Below, in pieces: positions 49,036 through 61,304 of a stretch of DNA of 64,000 bases; position 1 is the first letter of the stretch; each line of letters begins with the position of its first letter. Origin of the DNA: Riptortus pedestris. Lineage: Eukaryota > Arthropoda > Insecta > Hemiptera > Alydidae. The translations under genes were made by a program, and so were the position numbers. Under the pieces are notes generated by a model. It saw only the letters and a list, made by a program, of their open reading frames with translations, was not told the origin of the DNA and made no database searches. Location of the stretch: positions 195,028,501-195,092,500 of the forward strand of contig CM032229.1 of assembly GCA_019009955.1 (NCBI GenBank). The letters are read 5' to 3'.

Positions 49036-49344
49036 AACGATCTGTTGGAACTATAATATATAACATAAATGTTTTAATTTATTGACACGCTTTGTTATTA
49101 GTCGTAAATTTATTAAAGGATGAAAAGGTTTATAAATGATGAGATACTACAGCTTAAAGACACTAATCTCCTATGTGATTATCCCATTTCAGAAGTCAAT
49201 GTTATGCAAGTGAGGATTTGTTTTTGTGAATCGACCATGGCGGTACATCTTGGCTCTAACCTCTCTGCTTAAGGCACACATTACTATGAATGACAGTTCA
49301 CCCACTTGCTGAATATTACAATTTCCGATGTAGATAAATTATAT

Positions 49345-49450
49345 GTAGGTAGGGTTTCCATTTGGATAAAAGCCCATTTAGGAAATATTGGAAATGACAC
49401 GTTGGCAAAGGAACCAGCTCAAGATACAACACTATAACAGAATTCCCACT
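49345..49450 (+). pseudogene. Non-LTR retrotransposon RNase H fragment
   Basis: Plus-strand frame VSIWIKAHLGNIGNDTLAKE matches the VxxxWVxxHxGIxGNExADxLAKE end of LINE RNase H domains. It lies opposite in strand to the RT scrap at 48850, so it comes from another insertion or a rearrangement. Confidence 0.7.
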
Positions 49451-50245
49451 CTCACACAGTCCGTAATCTAAGTGGATGTACCACGCCCTGGAATGACGGG
49501 GCTGCTCAAGAACAAACTATGAATAACTCCCTTAATATATCACTTACGGGAAAATGTGTAGGACAACAATTGCAGAGCATATACAGATTGAATCCATAAC
49601 ATTTTCCGATCCGACTCTTGGCAGCTCCTAGTTTGATGCCTGTCATTAACCAATACGATATTCATTGTTGAATGCAAAATTAAAATATCGAGTATGGTAA
49701 ATGTGAAATAAACATTTTTGAATCAAGATAGTAAAATCTTAATTGAGTTAAGTTCTTAGTTGATTATAAATTGAAAGTCGATACAATTTATTCTAGTATA
49801 TGAAAGCTGGTGAAGGGATGAGGGTTGGCTCCAGCGAGGTAGATCAAGTATGGTATTGCATAAGTAGCTACTAATTATGAAGAGCAGAGAGGCATCGGAA
49901 GTAGCTCTATGGAGCTGCTATTAGCTGCTGTGACGTGCACAGCTCTTACATGACGTCATTGTTACCCTCTCACTCATTGTGTTACTGGAATAGGTCAGTC
50001 AGGGACACTTAGCTCCTTGTCGTCCTAATGTACCCATCACACTAATGGGGCTACAGCTGTTGATGGACCATTCAAACTGCTGTTGCAGGATATGGAAGTG
50101 TCAAACATCTACACTCGTAACACCATCATTCTTAGAATGACGCCGTAGATCATGGCTGGCTACCCCAAAATGAAGTTTTCTTTCCTAAATAGTATTTAGT
50201 ATTATCTAAATAGTGGCAAACAGAAATAACAAGCCCAAGTAAAGA
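49451..50245. other. Intergenic, nothing recognised
   Basis: The first 150 bases may continue the retrotransposon fragment. No gene is seen in the rest. Confidence 0.4.
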
Positions 50246-50400
50246 AGTCCAACACGCAGGGGCTGCGTTAATTCAGAATATTCCCCAAGCGCGTCATGTA
50301 TTTGTATTTATCTCAAAACGTAAATGTTCAATGAGAATAATATTCGGTTTTTTATCCGAAAATGCTTCATAATATAACAGCTTTTTGTTAATATGGAGTT
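50246..50400 (-). mobile_element. Family A, 3' end fragment
   Basis: Begins AGTCCAACACGCAGGGGCTG, including the hairpin, then passes to the interior (ATTTGTATTTATCTCAAAAC, CTTCATAATATAACAGC) with the region between deleted. Confidence 0.65.
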
Positions 50401-50404
50401 TATA

Positions 50405-50805
50405 TGTGTGAATTTTTCGATTTAACGCATCCTTTAGCTGTAAAATGCTCAAATCATTATTTCAGAAACGGCACATTATATTAAAAAATGCCCCGAAATA
50501 AAAGTTGTAATCAACAACTACTAATTATCTTTGAAACTAGTATTAAAAAAAAAATGTTGAACTTTATTCCTGAAAGAATTAAAAAACAATTCTTAGAATT
50601 AAATTATTTCAAACTAATTACTTAGTACTTATTTCTAAAAGGAATACATTTTTCCACCTGCAAAGCTTAATGTAAAAAATCAGAGACCAGTTTTGCTTTT
50701 GTAGCACAATACTTACAGCTAGTATTTACAAATGTTCGATAATGCCCCTTCCTCATTTATGGACTTCAAAAGGCGGTATCTGAAATACCTTTTGGCACTG
50801 TGCAT
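50405..50805 (-). repeat. Family D repeat with an empty Harbinger site
   Basis: Inverted relative to 11131-12570: AATTTTTCGATTTAACGCAT at 50412 mirrors the segment near 12555, and GGTATCTGAAATACCTTTTG mirrors 11140. At 50713-50715 the single TAA (minus strand) is uninterrupted, whereas at 11213-12194 a 976-bp Harbinger lies between two TAA copies. Confidence 0.85.
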
Positions 50806-51180
50806 TTCTACTACTGAAATTAAATTGATCGCCGATCTGATTCCTTCAATATTCTGTCACCTGTTCTGACAGACGATGCCTTCGACCCGCCCCATAGGAA
50901 ATAATCCATTGCTGCCAGATGGGGTCAGTTGGTCGGCCACTCAATGTGCGACAGATACTGCCATGGGCAAACATTTCTCTTATTGATGATCGAGTAGTGG
51001 GAAGGAGCTTCAGCCATATTTCATTTATCTGCATCAGAGCTAGGTCTTCTAATTAATTTAAAAATTCTTTATTTAGGAAGCGGTTGAAGACTGTACCGTT
51101 TAATGTTTTATCAAAAAAATGTGGGTAGATGATTCTTCCCTGGAAGATTCTGCAGCGTTTCTTTCACACAAAACTATGCA
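50806..51180. other. Unrecognised segment
   Basis: GC-richer than its surroundings. A 62-codon minus-strand open frame (51034-50846; GRPTDPIWQQWIISYGAGRR inside) has no family I can name. Confidence 0.35.
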
Positions 51181-51745
51181 GGTGGAACAATGTATTTCTC
51201 TGACCAGCAATTTCTATGTAATTAGTTATGTTAATAAATTAATTCTAAGAACGTTATTTGTTATGTTGATGTTTTTGCAGTACTTTTTTTTGGATTCGTT
51301 CAAAAATACTTTTGCGTTATTTCGTTTTAAATTCTTTTATTTTTCTTGTATTTCATCAGAATCAATTCCTTTCCTAGTAGACTTGTTTCAAAGATAATTG
51401 TGTTGACTACAACTGTTATGTCCGGTCATTTTTCAATAATAGGTACGGTTTCTGAGATAAAGGTTTGTGCATTTTACAGGTAAAGAAAGGGTGGGTTAAA
51501 TTGAAGATTTCATCGATATAAACTCGTTTTAAAATTTCATTTTCTAAAATAATCCGCCATAAACAGTAGTGCATTCCGTTGGTAATTCCAAAGTTACGGT
51601 CACTGGAGAAGTACTGGAGAAGGTTACGACGTTGAATATGGAAAGACTCTTGGGGGTTCACAATTATGGCACACCCTCAGCCTTGTATTGTAATAATTGG
51701 AGGGTATTTATTAAGGGGGTGGCACGACAACTTGGGACACCTTCT
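51181..51745 (+). repeat. Family D repeat, right-hand part
   Basis: Runs parallel to 12247-12800: GGTGGAAC.. start, TGTTATGTTGATGTTTTTGC, TACGGTCACTGGAGAAGTAC and the end ACAACTTGGGACACC near 51727. Opposing open frames (92, 81 and 79 codons) are incidental. Confidence 0.7.
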
Positions 51746-51749
51746 GTGT

Positions 51750-51845
51750 ATGTTTATATATATATATATATACTATTTTTAACGAAGCTCATTTTCGTCA
51801 TTTCCTAGTTAGGATCACTGGAAAATTGTCAATAATCGCGTCTAT
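51750..51845 (-). mobile_element. Family A, 5' fragment
   Basis: An AT tract (51757-51771), then ACGAAGCTCATTTTCGTCAT, CCTAGTTAGGATCACTGG and AATCGCGTC, i.e. the 5' region read in reverse up to its microsatellite. Confidence 0.65.
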
Positions 51846-52009
51846 AATTAATTATTGTTAATAAACCTCTATCTATCATCTCTCTTATTTGTAGGTTCTG
51901 TATGACTTATTATTTTTGAAAAGGCTTGGAGGAGTGGGAGGTTTAGAAAAGGATTGAAATAAAAAAAAAAATGTTAATATGTTCATATTTTATGTCAATG
52001 GTCACCAAG

Positions 52010-52362
52010 AAGAAAAATATTTTTTCCGGGTCAAACTTTATTGAAACTGCCTTACATGATAGCCCCTGAAGAGGTGGCAAGTATACCAAGAAATAAACTG
52101 CTCAAAAATGAATAGGGATATTGGCTGTTTTGTGGTATGTATGGGGCCTAGCATATTTTTTTTTTTTTTTATTATAAATATCATTAATATTTATTAGAAA
52201 TTATTGTATTTTTTCCCCATAAAAAAGAAATTTAATTAAGATCGATTTAATTAAAATTAATAGGATAAGAAAAAATAACCAATATCCCTGGTCATTTTTG
52301 AGCAGTATATGTAAGGCAATTTCAATAAAGTTTGGCCCGGAAAAAAATATTTTTCTTATTCG
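52010..52362. mobile_element. Foldback (inverted-repeat) element
   Basis: The left arm (52010-52132) and right arm (52276-52362) are reverse complements. Shared blocks include AGAAAAATATTTTTTCCGGG, CAAACTTTATTGAAA, TGCCTTACAT and ACTGCTCAAAAATGA then AGGGATATTGG. The left arm carries a 38-base insertion after TTACAT. The loop of about 140 bp is AT-rich and non-coding. Likely a MITE; target duplication is not evident. Confidence 0.8.
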
Positions 52363-52625
52363 TGAGCCTTGCCATACAATATGAAGAACACATAAAAAAT
52401 TATTGTGTAATAAGAAAATTTAAAAAAAAAAAGAATAAGAAAAATTAAAAAAAAAATCCAACTATTTCCGGTCTAATAGCTCGGTATAATTAATCTCGTT
52501 GTCAACCTACAATTGTTGTCAAATATAGCTCTTGTTTTACTTGAATATCAACCAGGTTATTTATATTTTATAGTTTTCATTCTGTAATTAACACCCAATT
52601 ATTCACAACCTATTTGCATCTAGAC

Positions 52626-53072
52626 CAGGGGTCTCCAAACTACGGCCCACGGGCCACATCTGGCCCGCGGACAGATTTTGTCCGGCCCGCGGAGAGCTAG
52701 CATACTTGTGAAAACTCCTTTTAGAGAACATATTTTTAATAGAAATTAAATTTAGTTTACTGAAGTATTCTAATTTTATGTTGAATAATTATTAATATGG
52801 CATCTACATTGATATGGTCATGGGCTAACTATTCATAACATTGTTGTAGGCTTATTGTTATTGTGATAAATTGGATAATGAAACACAGAATTGTAATGAG
52901 TAAAGACATGTATAATATGCACAAAATTTAACTTCAGTATATAATAACTAACAAATTTTTGAAATGAATCCATATTTTTTACCACCAGCACCAATGATAA
53001 TATGGTTTTGGCCCTCGGAACTTACTGGAGTAATCAGTATGGCCCTAAGGCTGGAAAGTTTGGAGACCCCTG
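52626..53072. mobile_element. hAT-type MITE, 447 bp
   Basis: Ends CAGGGGTCTCCAAACT and its exact reverse complement AGTTTGGAGACCCCTG. It is flanked by 8-bp direct repeats ATCTAGAC (52618-52625) and ATCTACAG (53073-53080), which match at six of eight positions and fit the nTnnnnAn hAT target pattern. The subterminal GGCCCACGGGCC and TGGCCCGCGG motifs resemble hAT (Charlie-like) non-autonomous elements known from many animals. No transposase. Confidence 0.9.
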
Positions 53073-53080
53073 ATCTACAG

Positions 53081-55089
<2,009 letters not shown>

Positions 55090-55694
55090 GAAATAAAAAC
55101 AATTACTGAAATATATCAGAATATAACATATTAATTTTATTGAGAACTATTTACTATAACTAGTACTGTAATTAATAATGAGTCAGAATAATTGTTATCT
55201 CAATCAATCAAATTTTGGTAGTCCAAAACCTCAAGAGGGCGGGGGGGGGGGGAGTCACCGGGACATATTTACATATATCTCGTATAATAAAGGTCTCTTG
55301 AATACATTTTTTTGTATTTAAACTTCGAATAATGTGATTTATTATGAAGCAGAGTATTGTTTATGTAACATAAGTAGAAGTGGCGGTTTTGCTGATGGCT
55401 GAAAACTGAAAAATGCAAATATCTCGGTTAATATTTAAGAAAGTGAATAAATGTATATAACAATATTTATAGTACATTTAATTTGCAATAAGATTGGTTT
55501 ATATAATTTTTCGATCCGACGTATAGTAATACCGATATTTCGAATTTTCAAAAATCCTCCCCTCTAAACCACCTCTTTCCCTTGTCCGATTTCAGCCGTT
55601 AACGAACTTGATTTTTCTTTTTACATAAAACGACTAAATATCCAGTTTGGTAACGATTAAACAATAATTGCGACCGCTAGAGCGGTAAGAGTCA

Positions 55695-55738
<44 letters not shown>

Positions 55739-55880
55739 TCTATAGATATACACAGTTTTGAACGGACCTCATTTTCGTCAACTCTTGGGTAGGATCGATG
55801 GACATTTGAAGAAAAATTTCAAAAATTGCGTCATGAGTACAACCTCAATAGCTGATTTCCCTTAAGGTAAATGTGATATA
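55090..55880 (-). mobile_element. Family A, long minus-strand copy
   Basis: Shares the whole interior with 37300-38235 (TACTGAAATATATCAGAATA, G-run at 55240-55250, CGGTTTTGCTGATGGCTGAA, TGCAAATATCTCGGTTAATA). The microsatellite is at 55693-55739, and the 5' region ends AATAGCTGATTTCCCTTAAG. Its 3' tip is missing. Confidence 0.82.
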
Positions 55881-55979
55881 ATGCAGAAAAAGACTGCGTA
55901 AACTGAGCAGATTTCCCACTTGCTGGCATATCACATTTGTATCTCCTTTCATCACAGATTCTCTATTTCTATTTTAAAA

Positions 55980-56318
55980 AAGTCCGTCACGCAGGGGCTG
56001 CGTAAACTAAGCAGATTTCCCACGTGAAGCTTTACAATAGAGAAATCCGCCTAATAACAGCTGTAGTAGGCAGGGATCTCTAAACCTATTCACGAGGACG
56101 AATAGTTCTGGAAACGGCCACCAGAGCTCTCGGCGGCGAGTCCGGAACATGGCGGGGTTCCGTCGTCCACACACACAATACAAATGCATAATAATTTTGA
56201 ACGGACCTCATTTTCGTCATCTCCTGGGTAGGATCGATGGACATTTGAGGAAATTTTTCAAAACTCGCGTCATGAGTACGACCTCAATAGCTGATTTCCC
56301 TTAAGGGCAATCTGCTAA
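55980..56318 (-). mobile_element. Family A, short copy with intact ends
   Basis: At about 340 bp it shows both ends clearly. The 3' hairpin ACGCAG-GGG-CTGCGT is at 55989-56003 with the subterminal AAGCAGATTTCCC at 56009-56021. The 5' palindrome (GATTTCCCTTAAGGG..) lies near 56291-56312. The middle is a different, GC-rich piece with GAGCTCTCGGCGGCGAG. The 60-codon open frame is accidental. Confidence 0.85.
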
Positions 56319-57210
56319 AAAAGTTCATGTAAGCCATAGACTTGCCCAAGAGCGTTTCCAGAAGGCCCCATACATTAACAACATATTCTCGTGCCTACAC
56401 AAAATTCAAATATACAACAAAATTTAACATACAAATTAAGTCTGTGGTGTGCAACAATATTTCAAATTATATTCAATTGTAAATTGTATTCTCTGTGTTT
56501 GTACACATGTATATGTATACCCTGAAGGAGGACATAACGACAATCATTGGCAAAAGCACCATTTTCAGCCATTCATTTCCTATTCATCATCCACCAACTA
56601 TGATCAGCACCATTTTTTTTTTTATTCTGTTCGTAATAACTTGAATTTAGTACGTTGTTTATTTGTAAGATGTTTATTTATCTTACTTTTGTCATTGTTA
56701 CTTGTTGTTGTCTCTAATTTATTTTATTTAAGTTATTTCACTTTGTGCGATTTTAGACTTTTGAAAGAGAAAATCACCTTTGATGTGATGTCCATAAATA
56801 AATAAATCCAAATACGATTTGTTCTATACCAATATATTTTTCGATCCGACGTACAATAACGAAGATATTTGAAATATTCGCCCACCAAACCTCGCCAAAA
56901 TGATTCCAGGGATTTACAAAAAGTTTCATTATCCTGAAATCAGAAAACACACATGTTTGAGGATTCCAATTCTTTCTTTATTGGCACGAAGTCAGTAGAA
57001 CCACATTTACTATTTTGTTGTTACAATAAGCCAAAATACCGCGTTTCATTTATATTATTTCAAGATAATGAACGTGATATTGTGAAAGGAGAATGTGAAT
57101 CAATTTGAGTGAAATATATAAAGTATTAAATGGTATTAGGAAGTATGTGAAATGTTTGGTATTCTGCAAGGGAAGGGCTATTATATAATGCCTTTTTAGT
57201 CAACTACATA
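56319..57210. other. Intergenic with a family A scrap
   Basis: Family A interior (GTTCTATACCAATATATTTT then TCGATCCGACGTACAATAAC) is recognisable at about 56818-56880 in inverted orientation. The 118-codon open frame at 56449-56805 is hydrophobic, AT-driven and shows no domain. Confidence 0.45.
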
Positions 57211-57212
57211 TA

Positions 57213-57533
57213 CAGGGTCCGGCATATTAATCTGACGATTTTGTAGTAATTGTTATGTTGACACCTGACGATTTTTGAGGGATAATAATTAAAGTGTGTT
57301 TCGTACAATTAAAACATGTAATATATCAAATTGAAGATCAAATTTTGCAATTTACAGTGAATTACATAGTTTACTCATAAAGTTTTTTTTATTTGAAGAT
57401 TATGTCATCCAAATATTTTCCGTTACTTCTCACACACTCACTTAACCTAATTCTAGATTTTAGAACTAGGTGCCAAGTCAGGTGCCAACATAACAATTAC
57501 TACAAAATCGTCAGATTAATATGCCGGACCCTG
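57213..57533. mobile_element. MITE with TA target site and 57-bp terminal inverted repeats
   Basis: Both ends begin CAGGGTCCGGCATATTAATC and remain identical for 48 bases, with one mismatch in 57. TA dinucleotides flank at 57211-57212 and 57534-57535. TA duplication and CAGGG-type ends point to the Tc1/mariner superfamily, without coding capacity. The near-identity of the two ends suggests recent activity. Confidence 0.9.
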
Positions 57534-57776
57534 TATGATACATTTACATTAGCTCCATAAATGCTCATCAGTTACTTTTCCCTTTCAGCTATCAACTGAT
57601 ACTGGTTCATAATTCCTAGAACGTAAATAGCTTGTAAACATTTACTTGCTGTATATATTGATGGTCTCCAAACAACACTGTTTATATAAAGCCCGTCCAA
57701 TATCATTGAGCCGCCGCATGGTCCAGTAAACAAGCTGTCAATACAAAACATTATTTTCATCCCCATAATAATAACG

Positions 57777-58100
57777 ACCGTCACGCAGGGGCTGCGTAAA
57801 CTAAGCAGATTTCCCCACTTAATGTTATACGATAGAGAAATCTACATACGAGTGCCGATCAGTTACGGAAACGGCCGAACTAGCATTTCGTGGGAACCAT
57901 AGCTCGACCGTTACACTTAATAAAAAGTCCGTCACGCACAGGCTGCGTAAACTAAGCAGATTTCCTACGTGAAGTTTTACAATAGAGAAATCTGCCTAAT
58001 AAGAACAGTAGAATTAAGGTATTTCTAAACCAATTCACAAGGGACGAACAGTTACGGAAACCGCCGCCCTTGCTCTCGGCGGACAGTCCCGAACATAGTC
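57777..58100 (-). mobile_element. Family A, two 3' ends in series
   Basis: CCGTCACGCAGGGGCTGCGT at 57779 and CCGTCACGCACAGGCTGCGT at 57929, each followed by AAACTAAGCAGATTTCC and the CAATAGAGAAATCT region. Confidence 0.8.
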
Positions 58101-58440
58101 GACTCCTGAAAAAATTCATAAATAGAGTAATTCGTGGTTTTATATTGTCTTATATTCACTTCTAAAAATAGTTCTAATACTTCTAATAAAATATTTAAAT
58201 GCAGAGAAATCGGTTTGCTTTGGTCAGAGAGGTTTGCTAATAATAATAATAATAATTTTGATTATCTGATAGCACAAAGTTAGATGTAATTAAAAGGGAG
58301 GGTTTTACAGAGGAATATCTATTTCAGAACACACAAGACCTAAAAATTATTAAGAAGATTTTGATAAACATTTAGTGAGTTTAGGAAGTTTTCCTACGCG
58401 GGAAAACTAAGGAAATACTATTAAATTAAATAATTGTTGT
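58101..58440. other. AT-rich segment left of the Penelope-like element
   Basis: No gene. It may include non-coding sequence of the inverted Penelope segment that follows; the exact left border is not visible. Confidence 0.35.
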
Positions 58441-58442
58441 AA

Positions 58443-58748
58443 GTGGAATTTTATTCGGCTTTGGTGCGAAATTGAGTCCTTTTTCCAATAATTTGGTTTC
58501 AACATCGGTTAACTGCAATTTAGATATATTTATGACTGTAGATGGTTTATAGTTTTCTTTATTCACTTTGCTCTGTTTAAAGTATTTTTTATTAGGGCAG
58601 TTTCCAGAACTTGATGATTCAGGTGTTGCTAAAAAGTGGGGGGCAGCGGATCGAGAAGATGTTTGTTTTGTTTTGGTTTTGAACGGAGTTTTGATCCTAT
58701 GGTCTATGTTAGATCGTGTTTTTGTTTCATTGTTAGATAAATGGTTAG
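58443..58748 (-). pseudogene. Inverted N-terminal segment of the Penelope-like ORF
   Basis: The minus-strand frame reads DHRIKTPFKTKTKQTSSRSA, later STVINISKLQLTDVETKLLE and KGLNFAPKPNKIP, the conserved N-terminal block of Penelope-type proteins (LTxxExxLLxKGLNFAPxPxxIP). Its first 75 bases repeat, in inverted form, the sense sequence at 58988-59063. The sense copy lacks the NFAPKP block, going straight from KTPFK to the SREEISALK region, out of frame. The part missing from the sense strand is therefore present here upside down. Confidence 0.85.
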
Positions 58749-59069
58749 TCTGAGAGATGAAGAGTGTTAAAGACGAATTCCCGACTAGAAGTCATGTTTA
58801 CAATAATGAGACGAGTTGCTAGTTTAACGGAATAGAAGCCACCACAAGCCAAAAACAACCATTGAGACCCACGAATAAAGATAAAGGTAATAAAAGCATT
58901 ATCAAACCCACACAAATAGATGTAAGGTCAGTATCGAGTATCTTCAATAACATAGATACATTTAGAACTAATTCCCCAACACCAACACCGACGAAGACTA
59001 ACCATTTATCTAACAATGAAACAAAAACACGATCTAACATAGACCATAGTATCAAGACTCCGTTCAAAG

Positions 59070-60135
59070 TTGCGGTTGAAAATGAATCTTTCACGAGAAG
59101 AAATTTCCGCCCTTAAAAATTTAAAAAGTAGAAAAGACATAATAATTACAAAAGCCGATAAAGGCAATTCAACAGTAGTTATGGATATAGATGTCTATAA
59201 AACAAAAATAAATGGTCTTTTAGATCCACTGGTGTACGAAAAAGGAATTAAAAACCCGACCAGAGTTATTGAAAATAAAATAAAGATAATCCTAAAAAAC
59301 AGCAATTTAGATAAAAAAGCTATGAACGAGTTATTACCCGGAAACTCAATAATACCACGTATTTACGGATTACCAAAGATCCATAAGAAAGATACTCCAC
59401 TTAGACCGATAGTATCTATGATAGGCGCACCAACATACCGACCCAGCAAAGCATTAGCCCGCAAATTGAGCCCGTTCGTAGGCCACACACCATCGTTCGT
59501 TAAGAATTCTAACCACCTAGTAGAACTACTAAAAAAATGTAGAAATAATGGATTCTGACATATTAGCCAGCTTTGATGTCGAGTCATTATTTACTAACGT
59601 TCCAGTACAAGACTCCATCGACCTAGTAAAAAAGAATAACTGGTTAAATAATGAGATGTTAGAATTATTTGAATTAGTACTAACTTCATGTTATTTTCAA
59701 TATGATAATAACATATACAAACAAAAACAAGGACTCGCTATGGGAAGCCCCCTGTCGTCCGTTGTGGCCAATCTCTTTATGGAAGATCTCGAATCGTCAG
59801 CCTTTGAAAAATGGGCATTGAAACCCAAATTATGGCTTAGATACGTAGACGACTGTTTCATAATTTGGCAACACGGCAAGGAAAAACTAATGAAGTTCTT
59901 TAACTTCATGAACGCGCAACACCCACAGATCAAATTCACCATAGAATTAGAAAATGAAGAGAAATTACCGTTTTATGATCTTTTAATAATTAAGGAAGGC
60001 AATAATAGATTCAGCCAGACAACCAACAGCAACAGGTATCTGATATCTGAATGTCTCATCCCACCACTAGTCAGCCCAAAAACATGGCTTCGTCTATACG
60101 TTAGTAAACAGAGCCTTTTCACTGTGCAGCAATGA
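59070..60135 (+). pseudogene. Penelope-like reverse transcriptase, frameshifted
   Basis: The first frame (59070-59558) has SREEISALKNLKSRKDIIIT, KADKGNSTVVMD, then IYGLPKIHKKDTPLRPIVSM. A run of seven A (59531-59537) shifts the frame; copy 2 has six there. The next frame (59548-60135) has ASFDVESLFTNVPV (motif A), GLAMGSPLSSVVANLF (motif B), WLRYVDDCFIIW (catalytic YVDD) and LPFYDLLI. Near 60036-60046 a 7-base insertion around TATCTGATATCTG breaks the frame again, and a TAG lies at 60068-60070 in the original frame. In an intact element this would prime reverse transcription of its RNA in the nucleus. Confidence 0.92.
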
Positions 60136-60136
60136 T

Positions 60137-60748
60137 ATGCATTTAAAAAATGAAATAGCACAGTTGAAAGAAGAACTCCACCACAACAGCTACAACAAAA
60201 TGGAAGTAACAAGAGTGTTAAGAAATATTAAGAAGAAACTGGATAATAAGATTCAACAAGACATTGAAAATACTCAATTTAAACCATTAAGCAACGTTAC
60301 ACTTCCTTATATAGCGGGGACCTCAGAAAGGCTGGCAAGAATACTTCGAAAATATAATTTACGAGCAGTATTCAAGCCACATAAAATATTCAACGAATAT
60401 TTAAAGAGCCCAAAAGACACCCAATTATTACAGGATAGTGGAGTGTATATGATACCGTGTGATTGTGGTAAGGTTTATGTGGGGCAGACAGGCAAGAAGA
60501 TAACTACAAGAGTCAACCAACACATGGCTGACCTAAAACATAACAGAACAAAAACATCCGCCATTGCCAAACACGCAAGTATTTGTCCCCACCAAATTAA
60601 ATTTGACGAGACAAAGGTTTTACATAGAGAGGACCACCTCAGTAAAAGATTAGTCCTGGAAGCCCTAGAAATAAATAAGAGGACAAATACTATAAACGGC
60701 GTGGACGGTGTCATACTTTCAGAAACGTGGGAAGCCATACTAAAATAA
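60137..60748 (+). CDS. Penelope-like linker and GIY-YIG endonuclease
   Basis: A 203-codon open frame with a helical, charged linker (residues about 1-90), then the GIY-YIG domain. It contains GVYMIPCDCGKVYVGQTGKK with the cysteine pair typical of Penelope endonucleases, an Arg in TTRVNQHMADLKH, the His/Cys finger region AKHASICPHQIKF, and a C-terminal LEALEINKRTNTINGVDG with the conserved Glu. The domain itself appears intact. It would nick target DNA for the RT, but here it is cut off from it by the frame breaks upstream, so it is probably not expressed as a functional fusion. Confidence 0.88.
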   Translation: MHLKNEIAQLKEELHHNSYNKMEVTRVLRNIKKKLDNKIQQDIENTQFKPLSNVTLPYIAGTSERLARILRKYNLRAVFKPHKIFNEYLKSPKDTQLLQDSGVYMIPCDCGKVYVGQTGKKITTRVNQHMADLKHNRTKTSAIAKHASICPHQIKFDETKVLHREDHLSKRLVLEALEINKRTNTINGVDGVILSETWEAILK

Positions 60749-60799
60749 AATAAAACTCCAAACATATGATAATTGAAGTAGCCATTCAAATCAAATTAA

Positions 60800-60842
60800 T
60801 GCCTGACGAAGATGGACGCATTTCCATTGAAAATTTGCAGAA
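60800..60842 (+). ncRNA. Candidate hammerhead-like motif in the Penelope 3' region
   Basis: CTGACGA (60803-60809) is followed by GATGGA (60811-60816), loop CGCATT, TCCATT (60823-60828) and GAAA (60829-60832). The CUGANGA..stem II..GAAA order is that of a hammerhead core, and Penelope-like elements are known to carry hammerhead motifs. The unpaired A at 60810 departs from the consensus, and stems I and III are not convincing by eye, so activity is doubtful. Confidence 0.35.
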
Positions 60843-60930
60843 CAAAAATTCCAACCGCTGGAGCAGATAGTCGAAATCCTTATAATGACGATACTTCCCA
60901 GCGATGCAGCCTCAAAAATAGAATATATAT

Positions 60931-61304
60931 ATATATATATAACACCTGGTTTTATTCCCACTACTTGTTGATGATTTGTTATTGGACCAGTTGGTTGCAT
61001 CTACCTTGCAGAGTTGATGTGGCAGACAGAGGACCGCTGTATGTAGCTACTGTGCGGCATCGGCCATCTCCTTGGTATTACCCAATAAAATAGGCCCCGA
61101 GAGCAGATGACGTCAGATGAGAAAGTGCTGATATCAGCTAGATATACAACAGGATAGCCGATAGAACTATGGAAGAGTGTGCAACATCACTGAAACATTT
61201 ATGGCTCAAAATAAGTTTAGAAAAGGCCAACCGTATGAAAGGCTCCAAATGGAGACAAAGATTCGAATGAGGACAGTTCTAAATCTTCTATATGATAATA
61301 GTGG
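60931..61304. other. Intergenic, nothing recognised
   Basis: A short AT tract (60926-60942), then unrecognised sequence leading into the minisatellite. Confidence 0.4.

Larger units (their letters stand above)
58443..60930 (+). mobile_element. Penelope-like retroelement, copy 1, with inverted 5' segment
   Basis: The element consists of an inverted piece of its own N-terminal coding region (58443-58748, minus), then sense sequence from about 58826 with a leader region, reverse transcriptase (59070-60135) and a GIY-YIG endonuclease (60137-60748), and a 3' part with the CTGACGA..GAAA motif. RT plus C-terminal GIY-YIG is diagnostic of Penelope-like elements. Frameshifts and an internal deletion make it inactive. 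A second copy begins at 62823. Confidence 0.93.
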
